Origin: Notospermus geniculatus
Lineage: Eukaryota; Nemertea; Pilidiophora; Heteronemertea; Lineidae
Assembly: GCA_002633025.1 (NCBI GenBank)
Contig: NMRB01000988.1
Span: 163,746 to 227,745 of the forward strand
Length of the DNA: 64,000 bases
Reading direction: 5' to 3'
Shown here: positions 10,745 through 21,566 of the stretch, piece after piece
Layout of the letters: each line of letters opens with the position of its first letter
Numbering within the stretch: position 1 is the first letter of the stretch
The notes under the pieces: generated by a model
Database searches by the model: none
Seen by the model: only the letters and a program-made list of their open reading frames with translations
What the model was told of the DNA's origin: nothing
Made by a program: the position numbers and the translations under genes

Positions 10745-11470
10745 TCACATCTCGTGTGTAACCAAATTCTTTATTAAATGAAAAACCACACTTTCCCTCA
10801 TAATCAGACGTGATTTGTCAAGACAAGACTCTTGACACGACAGCAAACAAACCAATGTCCTCTTCTCACGATACTAATTCTGCATTGAAATGGCTGTTTG
10901 TACTCCGATTTCTTCTCCTCAAGACGATCCATCTCACTCAACGAGACCTGTTCACATCCTTATTACGGTAGAATATGCGATTTAAACCACTTTTCGCCAC
11001 ATATGTCACATTTCTCACGAAGAACACTGCAATACCACGACTTGATATTGTTGTTGTAATCTCAGCATGTCGATATTCAGCCACGGCCCTGTCGCATTTG
11101 AAGAAACGGTAGCAGGTTGTAAAAATGTAACAGCAGTCATGATTTTCGACATTTCGAAAGGTTCTTCAGCACTATTAGCCGCCCGTCATTTTCTGATGCT
11201 GGGCAGGGCCTGGTGGGAGAATTCGGTAAAAGGCCTAGATACTGTCATGACTGTATCTGGTGAACTTGAAATTCCGCAGTTTCACATTGGAAATCAGTAT
11301 ATTGACGTGAAGTAGGCCTATATATGCCCACTACATGTAACAAGCTGTCATACATGTAGTTGACCCTTTCGTCAATGAAAGCAATGATTTGTCGCAAGTC
11401 ATTTCCTGATAGGCCAGCGCCTGATGCGAAAAAAAGGCCTAGACGAACATCCTGTATCTAGTGAACTTAA
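10745..11470. other. No gene supported
   Basis: The stretch at about 11245-11320 (TCTGGTGAACTTGAAATT, AATCAGTATATTGACGTGAAG) is weakly echoed at 11862-11905, and TCTAGTGAACTTAAAAT occurs at 11457. CG1 copy 3 may thus be inserted in an older duplicated unit. The 82-codon frame at 11067-11315 is unsupported. Confidence 0.4.
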
Positions 11471-11473
11471 AAT

Positions 11474-11859
11474 AGTGAGGTTTCGCAAATCTGACGAAAC
11501 ACGAAGTACGAAATTCGAAATTGGACTTCATTTCTATGACGTAATGTATTTCAGGAGATGGTTGGTACCACAAATATCGCCTGCCGCAAGAGCGTCTTTT
11601 AGCTCATGACGTTAGACCGATAGAGTTAACGGTGTATGTTAAACTTTGAAATTTGTCTTTCGTTCCCACTTCGTATCTACGAACGTGGACAATTAAAAAT
11701 ACAAGATGTATCACAACTTTCTCGGTCTTACATGATATGCTAAAAGACGCTCTTTCAGCAGCAGGCGATATTGAAATACATTACGTCATGGAAATGAAGT
11801 CCAAGATCGTATTTCGTACAATGTACTTCGTTTTTCGTCAGATTTGCGAAACCTCGCTG
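11474..11859. mobile_element. CG1 MITE, copy 3
   Basis: Full length: it starts AGTGAGGTTTCGCAAATCTG, ends CAGATTTGCGAAACCTCGCT, and has central CCACTTCGTATCTACGAACG. One arm contains a small duplication, GTACAATGTACTTCG. Confidence 0.9.
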
Positions 11860-12008
11860 TTACCGAAGTTTCATGTTCGAAGTCAGTATAGTGACATGAA
11901 GCATGTATTATATACATGTATACCCATTGCATGCAATCAAAAGCTGATAAGATCGAACTCAAAACCTCCGATTAGTTGTCACGGTTGGCGCTTTCGTACA
12001 GTGACAGC

Positions 12009-12216
12009 AATGACTGGTTCTGAAAGAATGAAATTGATGGCAGGCGGGTAGGACGTAGACTTGGTGATCAACAGGCATGTCCTAAAGTACGTAATACCGG
12101 TCAACTTCACATCGCGCTCCTTTACTTCTTTCTTGGGTGTCGGAGCTGAATATAGCTGACGGACCTCTTACCACAGTTTAGTATGTATACGGCGCCACTG
12201 CCAAGTGTTGACCATT
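12009..12216 (+). repeat. Direct duplication of about 210-225 bp, unit 1
   Basis: Unit 1 runs from AATGACTGGTTCTGAA to CACTGCCAAGTGTTGACCATT and is repeated at 12497-12722. The units are about 95% alike, with a 10-bp extra segment containing TACATGTA and a small indel in unit 2. An N at 12217 immediately follows unit 1. Confidence 0.9.
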
Positions 12217-12227
12217 NGCCGCTACAG

Positions 12228-12344
12228 GCATCATCAATGTCATTTTCCCTAAAAACTTGACATAAAAAAGTTCTTTCAGCAATCACAGTTCATGTTTACG
12301 GCCTAAGTGGCAGCCATTTTGAAATGACGCAATGCATCGCGCCA
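12228..12344 (-). repeat. Dispersed 120-140 bp repeat, copy 1
   Basis: On the minus strand this matches 54903-55040 and 61143-61280 (GCGATGCATTGCGTCATTTC, CAAAATGG, AGAACTTTTTTATGTCA, GGGAAAATGACA). No terminal repeats are obvious. Confidence 0.75.
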
Positions 12345-12496
12345 TAACTCTCTGTCTTACATGATATGCTAAAAGACGCACTGGCAGCAGGGACATTTGT
12401 GGTACCAACCATCTCCAGAAATACATTAGGTCCTGGAAACGAAGTTGAATTTCGTATTTCGTACTTCGTGTTTCGTCAGATTTGCGAAACCTCGCT
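12345..12496. mobile_element. CG1 MITE, right half only
   Basis: It begins inside the element at ACTCTCTGTCTTACATGATA and runs to TTTGCGAAACCTCGCT. The left half is absent and replaced by the dispersed repeat at 12228-12344. Confidence 0.85.
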
Positions 12497-12722
12497 AATG
12501 ACTGGTTCTGAAGGAATGGAATTGATGGCAGCCGGGTAGGACGTAGACTTACATGTACTTGGTGATCAATAGGCATGTCCTAAAGTACGTAACCCCATGG
12601 AATTGGTCAACTTTACATCGCGCTCCTTTACTTCTTTCTTGGGTGTCGGAGCTGAATATAGCTGACGGACCTCTTATGACAGTTTAGTATGTATACGGCG
12701 CCACTGCCAAGTGTCGGCCATT
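12497..12722 (+). repeat. Direct duplication, unit 2
   Basis: Second unit of the duplication at 12009-12216. It carries GACTTACATGTACTTGGTG where unit 1 has GACTTGGTG. Confidence 0.9.
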
Positions 12723-12724
12723 CA

Positions 12725-13245
12725 TACGATATCATCGTACTCCTTATGGGTGACATCTTTCCTGAGATAAAGCACCTGAATTGTTCTGTAGGAGGAACGT
12801 ATCAGATGTACCCATTGGCTCAAGCGGGCTTTTCATTGCCACTCGTAAGCACCTCGCCAGTAATAGGGTAATTTCGTTTAGTGCTACTGGCTTACCTAAA
12901 GCTAATAGCCAAGCACCTGATGGCGCTTGGAAATGGTATTCCGTTTCCTAATCTTGCCACATCGCCCGTCAATCTTCTTGTTTGACCTGATACGAGAAGG
13001 ATTGCTAAATATTTGTTTGGATCGCCGAGCAAAATTGCCTCGGGTATTTTCGTTTTGTCCTCCGCATGGCAGTTACGGACTGACCTACGAGATGGACAGG
13101 CCAAGTTATTTCTCCAAGATCTGTTTATGGAGGACATAATTCAGCGAAACCGTTATCAACATTCTGTACCGGCTGACCTCGGGGTAAATACTAGTAAGCT
13201 GGCGCATTGTCAAATTTTGTTACATCGTGTCTAGATTGGTTCCAA
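12725..13245. other. No recognised feature
   Basis: Short frames on both strands around 12890-13235 have no recognisable similarity or splice context. Confidence 0.4.
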
Positions 13246-13250
13246 ATCTT

Positions 13251-13827
13251 ACCGATAGGACTAATACTGAGATCGGTAGCGCCTGACGTCCTTTATCACG
13301 TGATTGGTCGAAAAAGTACAGTCAATGAAAACGCGTCGATTGGTCGCTGAACTCAACAAAAAGGCAAACAACGGTGTTTCAACTCATCAGCGCGTTTTTC
13401 ATCGGATGCTCTTCGAACGATTACGTGATAATGGACGACTAAACTCCTCCCGCAGTTTCAAACCGCTACCCACGACGTTACCTGCTCTCTGAAACTGCTT
13501 CAGTTAATGCGAGCTTCAAAGTATCACTAATAGACGGCGTTAGCTGTCCGATTCGAGAAATCCCCGCTGGAAATCTGCCGCGAGCAGGAATATAGAGTGT
13601 ACATTTTGTACACGTATCTTAGCCAATCAGAAAGTGTGTTACGTCGGTTAAACCTGAAATGATTATGATTGGATATCTCGTCAAACAGCGCCGTCTATCG
13701 ATGATCCCTCACTTGGCGCCAATCATGCCAGTGTTTAATGGGTCGATTACTATGGCCAACTGAACACTGGGCACGAGTGTAATGGACGACAGGTGCTACC
13801 GATCTCAGCACGTAGTCCTACCGGTGG
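13251..13827. mobile_element. RG1 MITE, enlarged copy
   Basis: The terminal inverted repeats ACCGATAGGACTAATACTGA and ATCTCAGCACGTAGTCCTAC match the copies at 54469-54671 and 60827-61032, which are only about 205 bp long. The extra length here lies at 13443-13778 and is bounded on both sides by TAATGGACGAC, so a separate segment was probably inserted or a partial duplication occurred. The interior shares GATTGGTCG, CAACAAAA and CGCGTTTTTCATCGG with the shorter copies. Confidence 0.75.
13524..13711. mobile_element. Hairpin MITE nested in RG1
   Basis: ATAGACGGCGTTAGCTGT on the left and AACAGCGCCGTCTAT on the right are inverted repeats about 188 bp apart overall. CTGATTGGCT-like CCAAT motifs occur inside. 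It sits in the extra segment of the enclosing RG1 copy. Confidence 0.55.
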
Positions 13828-13834
13828 GATCAGG

Positions 13835-14495
13835 AACCAATCTACATCGTGTCGAGAAGACACATTTACACATTTCCTGAAGCAACTCGCGGCAACTAGC
13901 TTTCCGGCGATGGAAGCAACTCGGATATCTAGACACCATAGCTTCACCGATTGGGATCGAAGTCGCATATTGTCTCATCCCATGGAGGATTAAAGCCCGA
14001 CGTTCACTCGTCTCAGTGCGTGTTATAATTGTCTGCCTCGGGTGGATCAGTTGGTAATCAAGTCTGTATCTTTGAAGTGAAGGCTCGAGACTTCCTGCTA
14101 ACGTGATTAAACTACCGTCAATGGAACAGTACGTCATGTGACGCCTGCCAGAACTCGGTGTTGGTACATCATTTTAAATCACGACTGGGGAGCGGACAGG
14201 TTCTGTTGGCGTGTAGAGGCCTCTTAGACAAAGATCCTGTCGGCGAAGACATGATTGAAGAGGATGCTTCCCCTGGTCAGCGTAATTGGACCGTTGTTGG
14301 CATGGAGCTAGGGCACGTGGAGTGCCTGGTGAGGGTCGGACGGCCGGGCCGGATGGCGTGACCAGAAACCTCACCAAGGGAGATTGCGCACTTCGTGTCC
14401 TCTCAGGGTCCGCCTGTATTTTTATACCGAAGAAACAAAAACAAACATCGTTAAGATAAAAAGGCGTTGCTTGACGTTGTGAACTAAGGAATCTG
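13835..14495. other. GC-richer stretch, possible but unproven exon
   Basis: About 14160-14400 is GC-rich compared with its surroundings and open on both strands (67 codons plus, 112 codons minus). On the plus strand the frame runs into CTG|GTGAGG at about 14330, a good splice-donor shape. I recognise no protein. It could equally be chance. Confidence 0.25.
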
Positions 14496-14496
14496 T

Positions 14497-14640
14497 AATC
14501 GTGGGAATGCAAGTCTGCTATTGTAAGGTTATATTCGAATTTTCATAGTTTCTATCGCCATATACATGTGCACCATATACATGTGCACATGTATATCCTA
14601 ATCCCTCATTAAAAATAAAAGCGGACTTAGATTCCAGGGC
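14497..14640 (+). repeat. Dispersed repeat shared with 25198-25340
   Basis: CTATTGTAAGGTTATATTCG, CTAATCCCTC and GCGGACTTAGATTC are common to both copies. This copy carries an extra palindromic ACATGTGCA-rich insert of about 30 bp at 14563-14597 that the other lacks. Confidence 0.75.
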
Positions 14641-14642
14641 CC

Positions 14643-14686
14643 GTATGCATAAAGGTGGAATAAGCTTATTCCACCTTTATGCATAC
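14643..14686. repeat. Perfect 44-bp palindrome
   Basis: GTATGCATAAAGGTGGAATAAG is followed immediately by its exact reverse complement, with no loop. It is preceded by GGGCCC, and its edges (CCCGTATGCATAAA) resemble the tips of several other elements here (GGCCCGTATTCAATAA, GGCCCGTATTTTAGA). It is probably a minimal foldback element. Confidence 0.95.
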
Positions 14687-15290
14687 CACCCCAGGGGGCT
14701 TAGAGACCTCTGCTACTTTGTGCACTGGAGATGAAGTTGAATTTATATGGTCATGTGCCTAGTTCGCTAGCTAGGATAACCTCCAGTCTTTTTCTTGGCT
14801 TTCTCCAAGAAAATGTACAAACTACGTGGTGGCTTTTTGTAGTTAACGATCACTTTGAATGATAGTGTAATTTAAGTCAAATTCCTGGGTTCAGTTGAGA
14901 TTTTATATCAAAATCGCTACACTTGCGTGACGATCGCGATCGAATAAGACGCATCCAGGCGACATAACCCCTCACATAGAAAGTCAATCCGATTTTCTGA
15001 AAGAAGAACCTGGTATATAGGACATTTAGATAACAAATCTGTCAGACAAATCACTTTATTCCGCGTTATTAAATTTCCAACTGTCAAATCGGAAAAATTG
15101 AATTTGACTTACGCAATTTATTGTTAAACGATTTAGATATCAGCGGACTGGTGAAAAAGGATTCGGTTTTTAAATTCGGAGAAATTGCTCGGAAATTGCG
15201 AGTCTTGGAAATCTTAGGAAAACATCATTTGATTATTCAGCAGTTGTATTTTATTGACTCGTGGGTGCAGTTCGGCGAGGGTTTGAAATT

Positions 15291-15698
15291 AGCGAGGTTT
15301 TGCAAATGTGACGAAACACGAAGTACGAAATACGAAAAAACTTCAATTTTAGCCCTTAATGTATTTCTGGAGATGGTTGGTGCCACAAATGTCTCTGCTG
15401 CCAGTGCCTCTCTTTCAGCATATCATGTAAGATCGAGAAAGTTATGCTGGATCTTGAATTTTTAAATTTCCACTTCGTATTTACGAAGCCTGTTGCAACA
15501 CGTATTTACGAAGTGGAAATGACAGATAAATTTCAAAGTTTAATAATACACCGGTCTTACGTCAAACGCTGAAAGACGCTCTTGCAGCAGGCGATATTTG
15601 TGGTACCAACCATTTCCTGAAACACATTACGTCATGGAAGTGAAGTCCAATTTCGTGTTTGTTACTTCGTGTTTCGTTAGATTTGCGAAACCTCACTA
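15291..15698. mobile_element. CG1 MITE, copy 5
   Basis: It starts AGCGAGGTTTTGCAAATGTG and ends AGATTTGCGAAACCTCACT. The central palindrome is split at about 15487-15512 by a 25-bp insert that includes GAAGCCTGTTGCAACACG, whose exact reverse complement occurs at about 15791-15808. Confidence 0.85.
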
Positions 15699-15699
15699 T

Positions 15700-16175
15700 T
15701 AACATTCATTGCTGCAAGTGGAAGTTTCATCCATGGACAATAATTTGGGGTTAAGAACGAGGTGTTCCATTTTTTCTGCTAAAATGTAGTCGTGTTGCAA
15801 CAGGCTTCCATTGTCTGGTAATGAAATAGTATCATGTTACAAAAAGGTAACAGCTCGCTGGTGCTTGTTATGCAGCCAGGAAAAGGTATCTCTTTACGTT
15901 TGTGGTGAATTTGTGGTCCCACAGCGTGTGAGGAATGATGATCTTAATGCTAAAAGAACTTGCACTCTGGCATTTGCAAGATGATGACATTAATAGCCTC
16001 AGCGATGTTGCTGAGAAAAAAGCCGGTGAGACAGTGTTGGTTTTTCGTCTGGGTCTTCAACGCCAAAGCTCTCATCATATCGGTGTGTGTCATCCGCTGT
16101 ATCCACCTACGCATAAGACAGGTTGTATACACCACTACCCACCTCACTCTCCAGCATAATCCTGGAGTAGCCTAC
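15700..16175. other. No recognised feature
   Basis: No repeat partner or coding signal apart from the 18-bp inverted match at about 15791-15808 to the insert in CG1 copy 5. Confidence 0.35.
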
Positions 16176-16179
16176 ACTA

Positions 16180-16265
16180 CGGGGTGGGCCAGAGAAAGTG
16201 TCCCTCGAACAATAGCATTTCTATTGTTTCCCTATTGTTCGAAACACTTTCTCTGGCCCACCCTG
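16180..16265. mobile_element. 86-bp hairpin MITE with TA duplication
   Basis: CGGGGTGGGCCAGAGAAAGTG and CACTTTCTCTGGCCCACCCTG are inverted repeats bounded by TA on both sides (16178-16179, 16266-16267). Nearly the whole element folds on itself. TA flanks suggest a Tc1/mariner-mobilised MITE. A decayed relative lies at 41438-41531. Confidence 0.85.
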
Positions 16266-16669
16266 TAGAGGCTCCACCTGTGCGCTTTTGAGGTTCAAAA
16301 GATTTTGTGTATGCTGTCGATGGAGTCAGGCAGTGATGTTCGACGCCAACCGCACGCAAGGTATCAAAATTGACAACAGACTGAACGCCAACACGGCCAG
16401 CGGTGACTGTTGGCGCCACAGACCGGAGTTGGACCCCTTTATTGTGCAAACTGCAGGCCAGTACTCCTGAAGGTGGTTCTCAATGGGCAATTCACCATTG
16501 TTTGTTTCTTTCCAACTTCGGGCGGCTCCGGGTGCCCTCACGCTACGACCAATGACGCCAGCGACTCCCCATGAGTTGCCCACAGAACGCCATGCCCACT
16601 CTCCCGAGAAAAGTATCGTGGAGAGCGCCGTTGGGCTGGCCGTCCTTGTATTTTATCCCTGCCGCCTAA

Positions 16670-16928
16670 TACCCCAATCACACTGAGCTTGTTCTCAGTA
16701 CGTTCTTGAAAAAGTTGCCGAACGGGCTCAAACTGTGTGCGAACGGAGTGGATGTAGTGGCAACTTTTTACAGTCTTTTTACGAACTTCCTGGACGGACT
16801 CGGACGGGAAGGGTACTCCAGAACTTCGAGACATTATTTGGCCAAGGGTTACACGTTCTAGCCCGTTTTACACAATTTTTTAGGACGGGGCAGGACGTTT
16901 TGAGAACTACTTCAGTGTGACAGGCCCT
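16670..16928 (+). mobile_element. H1 MITE, copy 2
   Basis: Complete copy flanked by TAA at 16667-16669 and 16929-16931. The left end is TACCCCAATCACACTGAG and the right end TTCAGTGTGACAGGCCCT. Confidence 0.95.
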
Positions 16929-16935
16929 TAAAGCA

Positions 16936-17069
16936 AGGTTCATTGGCACACGGAATTGGTCCGATTCAGGTCCGTAAAAAATCTATCAAATGGACTTCAG
17001 CGTTGTCGTATCCGGAAAACTAGGGGCAAACGGACTGGAAACGGATCGGATCCGTGTGCCAATGAACCT
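16936..17069. mobile_element. 134-bp inverted-repeat MITE
   Basis: AGGTTCATTGGCACACGG and CCGTGTGCCAATGAACCT are perfect 18-bp inverted ends. The interior repeats CCGATTC/GGATCGGATCC motifs. It lies seven bases after H1 copy 2. Confidence 0.9.
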
Positions 17070-17493
17070 CCTAGTTAAATCGTCACCTTTTGTCCTCCTG
17101 TATTTTTCTGTAGATGCAGATACAGTCATTTTCTACCTACGAAGTGGTCGTCTTGTGTGAAAAACTCAGCACAGAATTCGATGGGCTTGTGCCAGCCGAG
17201 ATGGCAGACACCATTGATATTCTTGTTCTCTCAAAACGCCTGGATCGGTTTTCATTCAGCATATGCAGCGTTCCGCTGAGATTACAACCACTTTTCATTC
17301 TACCGTGGACGGATATTAATTTTTCATCCAACCTGAGACCCAATTACTGATCTATTCTTAGGTAAGAGTGTTCCGGAACGATTATCAATAATTACTTTGC
17401 GAGAAATAAGATAAGATCATTTTTAATAGAGAATGCAGGTTGGCTTTTGTTTGTAAAGTCATTGGGGGCAACTGCAACTTTTAGTATCATGTA

Positions 17494-18409
17494 CAGTCAT
17501 GGACATTAGTTTATCTACACCTGATACTTTGAATACTTGAAAAAGTACTGGGCCAATTTAAACACGGTTTGTTGCATATGAAAGTACATCTTGTTGGTCA
17601 CATTTCTTCATCAAAATTTTCGAAATTTGAAAATATCGTAATTATGTAATAGGTAATCAGAAAAAAGCACTAAAAATCAAACTTGTTATTATGTAATATT
17701 TTTGTGATTTTTGTTGCAGATGTGATAGAGTGGAACTTTCTAAGGATTTTGGTCCTTGTTTCATCAAAATATGTTGAGTGGTTGCTGAGATATTTGAGAT
17801 TATCAAAATTTTGATATTTTGATATTTTCGTGTTTTTTGGGATATCTTGATGCCATTAGATAAAGCTAACGTCAGAATGTGGATTTACAAAATTTTGGAA
17901 CTTTTTGCCTTAACTGGGCAGAAATATAGCGTATTTTTCAAAGCATCAAAATATTGATATTTTGAAAAACATGCTTAACTTCTAACCAGTTTCCGCTAAA
18001 CGTTCAAAGACTTCATACTTCTTGGTTTTTAGGTGAGCTCTGTCTACTGATATCAAAATTTTGTGAAAATTTGAAAAATCTCGAAATTATCGAAATTTTG
18101 ATAATCTCAAATATCTCAGCAACCACTCAACAGATTTCGATGGAACAAAGTCCATGATCCTTAGAAAGTTCCACTCTATCAAAACTGCAACAAAAATCGC
18201 AAAAAAATTACATAACAAAAATGTTGATTTTTAGGATTTTTTCTGATGGGCTATTACGTAATTACGATATTCCCAAATTTCCAAAATTTTGATGCAGAAA
18301 TATGACCAACAAGATGTACTTCCATATGGAACAAACCGTGTTAAAATTGGCCCTGTAGTATTTGAAATATTCAAAGTATCAGGTGTAGATAAACTAATGT
18401 CCATGACTG
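17494..18409. mobile_element. FB2 foldback element, Tc1/mariner-like ends
   Basis: A 916-bp element whose ends CAGTCATGGACATTAGTTTA and its reverse complement are flanked by TA (17492-17493, 18410-18411). Arms of about 320 bp pair through CACCTGATACTTTGAATA, AGTGGAACTTTCTAAGGAT and GTTGCTGAGATATTTGAGA. The centre is AT-rich with more short inverted repeats around ATCAAAATTTTGAT. No transposase is present. The 5'-CA...TG-3' termini inside TA match the general Tc1 design. Confidence 0.9.
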
Positions 18410-18414
18410 TACAT

Positions 18415-19150
18415 AGTCTGAAGAGTACAGAGGTTACTTTTCCATGTCATGCTGTCTGTGTCATTGTCATTTGTAAACGATGCATTGCCAAGGATGGTTT
18501 GGAAAAGGGTAGCGCTTCAGAATGATGCCACTTGGATACACACGCTGCAACAATGCATACAAATGGCAGTGCTACGGGCATAACATGCACATAACTTGCA
18601 CATGTGAAATCGAGTTTCAAACGTGTGGTACCGGTGTTTGGAGAAAGATTTTATACTTAGGCCTATTTTTCACTACTTTTAAGACAAATAATACATGTAT
18701 TTGACACAGAGCAGCAATCTGGTGGGTATGTACTGGTATCCGGTCCTAACTATTTTACATCGGACTTTTGCATATATGTTAGGACTAGGCGAGCCTATCG
18801 CGTTCGTGAATCTGATTGGTCGGTGCTGGCGCAGCTGATACATGTAAACAGAGGAACTATTATGTTGATACCTTTTTTGTATTTTTAACCCAGGTGAAGT
18901 TCCTGGGTCAAATGTAGGTCACTTCTATCTGCATTCCGGTACGTCAGCCGGATTGAGAATTGAATAAATTATCATACATGTAATTTGCATAAAATTCCTA
19001 AATGAAGTCAGTGGCAGAATTCCTCCGAAAATGGCAGCCAATACTGGTCCTACCAAACAAGCGCGTCGGTTGGTACAATCAGGTACTAGTCCAGTTGGTA
19101 TGCTGCTGGCGCGTTCTTGTTACAGCTCACTCGTTGTTCTATCTTTCTTG
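18415..19150. other. No recognised feature
   Basis: Three TACATGTA octamers (about 18692, 18838, 18976); otherwise nothing supported. Confidence 0.4.
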
Positions 19151-19154
19151 TTGC

Positions 19155-19841
19155 TTAAAGCGAATGGCTCGCGGGGTTTGTTGTGGCGCCATGACAGTTG
19201 GTCATCGATATCAAGCACCATTTTGAGAAAAAGGCAAAAGAAGGATTTTAGTTTAATGGGAAATGCATTAGACAGCCAAACTTCGGAGGCGTATTCTGCA
19301 AAATCTGCCGCTTCAAAATCAATGTGAATAGTACAAAATGTACATCTTGACCTACTGAATTTGAAAACGTCATTAACCCATTTTAACAAATTTTTAATGG
19401 AACCTCGTCCCCAGTGTTTACATTCGCATATTTGCACAGGTGTTGCATATGGCTGGAGCACGGCTTTGNATATATTATCTTTAAAGCGAATGACAGTTGG
19501 TCGTCGATATCAAGCACCATTTTGAGAAAAAGGCAAAAGAAGGATTTTAGTTTAATGGGAAATGCATTAGACAGCCAAACTTCGGAGGCGTATTCTGCAA
19601 AATCTGCCGCTTCAAAATCAATGTGAATAGTACAAAATGTACATCTTGACCTACTGAATTTGAAAACGTCATTAACCCATTTTAACAAATTTTTAATGGA
19701 ACCTCGTCCCCAGTGTTTACATTCGCATATTTGCACAGGTGTTGCATATGGCTGGAGCACGGCTTTGCCTGGAGGCTAGATTCCTCTCTATGGAAGGTAC
19801 CACCAAAAATGTAAACAAACCCCGCGAGCCATTCGCTTTAA
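19155..19841 (-). mobile_element. PB1 MITE, copy 2, with internal duplication
   Basis: TTAA at 19155-19158 and 19838-19841 bounds the same terminal repeats as copy 1, here in reverse orientation. The interior is present twice, 19193-19468 and 19492-19767, both 276 bp and nearly identical, joined by a short segment that starts with N at 19469. Minus-strand frames of 113 and 125 codons are readings of the duplicated interior. Confidence 0.9.
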
Positions 19842-19844
19842 CAC

Positions 19845-20915
19845 GATCCCTTGTTCTTTGACATACTGTTGCTGCAATGTTTAGTGTTAGTCGCTCTCGT
19901 GTTGCACATTTCACCCGCGTTCCTCCTACACGTATGTTACCCGCATTTTCGTCGATCTCACTGGCTTACCACATACGTAGTACCACTTCAATCACATTTG
20001 TTAAAGGCGTTTTTGATAGCGGCCATATTGTCCCATGACAAATCGAGTATTCCATCATGAAGCGATATCGTTTTTACAGAAATGAGCGACTATGGCAGAA
20101 CTGCACAGTTTATCATTCAAAATAATATTTCTAAATGATGTGCGTCCCTACAGAAGACGTAAACTGAGATTGATTACTAGGGGTCTCATGATTAGTCTCC
20201 AAAACAGTCGAGGCACTCTAATTGGTATATTTGGACCCAGGGGTGCTGTTAAAATGGTAGGTTTCTCGAAATAGTCCCGTTGTGTACTACTATCGTCTGA
20301 ATTGTTCGGCAGGTGGCCAGAAAACTCCGCCGCTGTCGTGAAGAAAATATTTCGTGTTTGTCCCTCTCATTTTTGGGGTTGTCGGAACAGTGCACGGGAA
20401 AGATCAGTATCAATCACCTCGGGGTTCTGGGTTCGATTTCCAGTCGGTTCAAATTCACATTTAGACAGTAAACCTTAGTTACCTATTGTTATTGATGAAC
20501 CTTCAAACTATCACCACTTGAGGGCGTTGTGAGCAGACGCACAGTACCTCTTTTTGGACATTTCATCCCCGCCAGTGCGTCACCCGCTGTTTTAAAGTCT
20601 TCGGTAGAATCGCTTGCAGCGCCGCCCTATCGGCATAAAAATTTAAGCGGATTCCTCCTTGATATTTCGCAGAGAACCATATCACTGGTAACATCTGCTT
20701 GATTGATGCCGGGAGAACCCCGTGGCACCCACGTCAAGGGAAATCTCTACTCAGATTAATTTCTCTTTCTTGCACAACGTAATTAAGACGACGCCCTGGG
20801 TTACATCTTGCACATCACAGAAAGCTTTTTGTATCGTTGTCGATTTCAACTGTTTGCAGATGGGGAATTTACACGTAAATACAAGAATTTTGGGCCGTAT
20901 GCACCAACGAAGATT
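19845..20915. other. No gene; isolated B-box-like motif
   Basis: GGGTTCGATTTCC at about 20429-20441 resembles a polymerase III B box, but no convincing A box lies upstream at tRNA spacing, so it is at best a decayed SINE. Nothing else is recognised. Confidence 0.35.
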
Positions 20916-20918
20916 AGG

Positions 20919-21104
20919 ACCGTTTAGACGACAAGCCAAAAAAACACATTCAGATTCAATCCGATTGGATCCGATCGACCGGCATCGGGTCCCATTTGCG
21001 TTTAGACAAGATTTGAATGTGGTCGTATGTGGTCCAATGCAGTCCAATGTGGATTCGTGACCATTTTAAATCCACATTGGACCGCATTGGGTAGCGTTTG
21101 AGGG
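20919..21104. mobile_element. GTTTAGACGA inverted-repeat element, copy 2
   Basis: Shares ACCGTTTAGACGACAAGCC, GTTTAGACAAG, GTGGTCCAATG and CCGCATTGGGTAGCGTTTGA with 7321-7540, partly in rearranged order. Confidence 0.65.
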
Positions 21105-21185
21105 CCCGTAGCAGGCAAGTACATACGGTTATGCAGAAACATACGTGTAGTATGCACGTGCATGCACTATACAACAAAAATCACC

Positions 21186-21539
21186 TTAAAGGGAAACTCC
21201 ATTTATTGTGTAAAATTTTGAATTTTTGAAATATCGTTAATACATTCAAATTCATTGATATCTGCAACATGTCAGATTTTTTAAAAATCAGCAAACTCAT
21301 CATTTTAAGTATTTTAATTGAATCCCAAGGGGACCATTGCACAGCACATGTGATGTCATATGTGCTCAATGCATATTTATGAAGGTACAACCAATAGGCC
21401 TAGGGAGTCACAGTATTAGCTCATTCACTACAATAAAGGTCATCGGCCTATTGACACTAGTGACATCACAACTCATGGCAATAGTCTACATGGATTGATA
21501 AAAATTCAAAAGTTTACAATGAGTGGAGTCTCCCTTTAA
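21186..21539. mobile_element. 354-bp TTAA-flanked MITE
   Basis: TTAA at both edges, terminal inverted repeats AGGGAAACTCCA / TGGAGTCTCCCT, and arms that continue weakly (GTGTAAAATTTTGAATTTTT against AAAAATTCAAAAGTTTACA). The interior contains GTGACATCAC. Target and ends suggest mobilisation by a piggyBac-type transposase. This family is distinct from PB1. Confidence 0.8.
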
Positions 21540-21566
21540 TACTGACTATGTAGAGAAGCAATCTGC

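Noticed and set aside
20400-20460. tRNA-like B box as a second SINE head
   Set aside because: Only a B-box-like GGGTTCGATTTCC is present; no A box at the right distance and no similarity to the other SINE heads.
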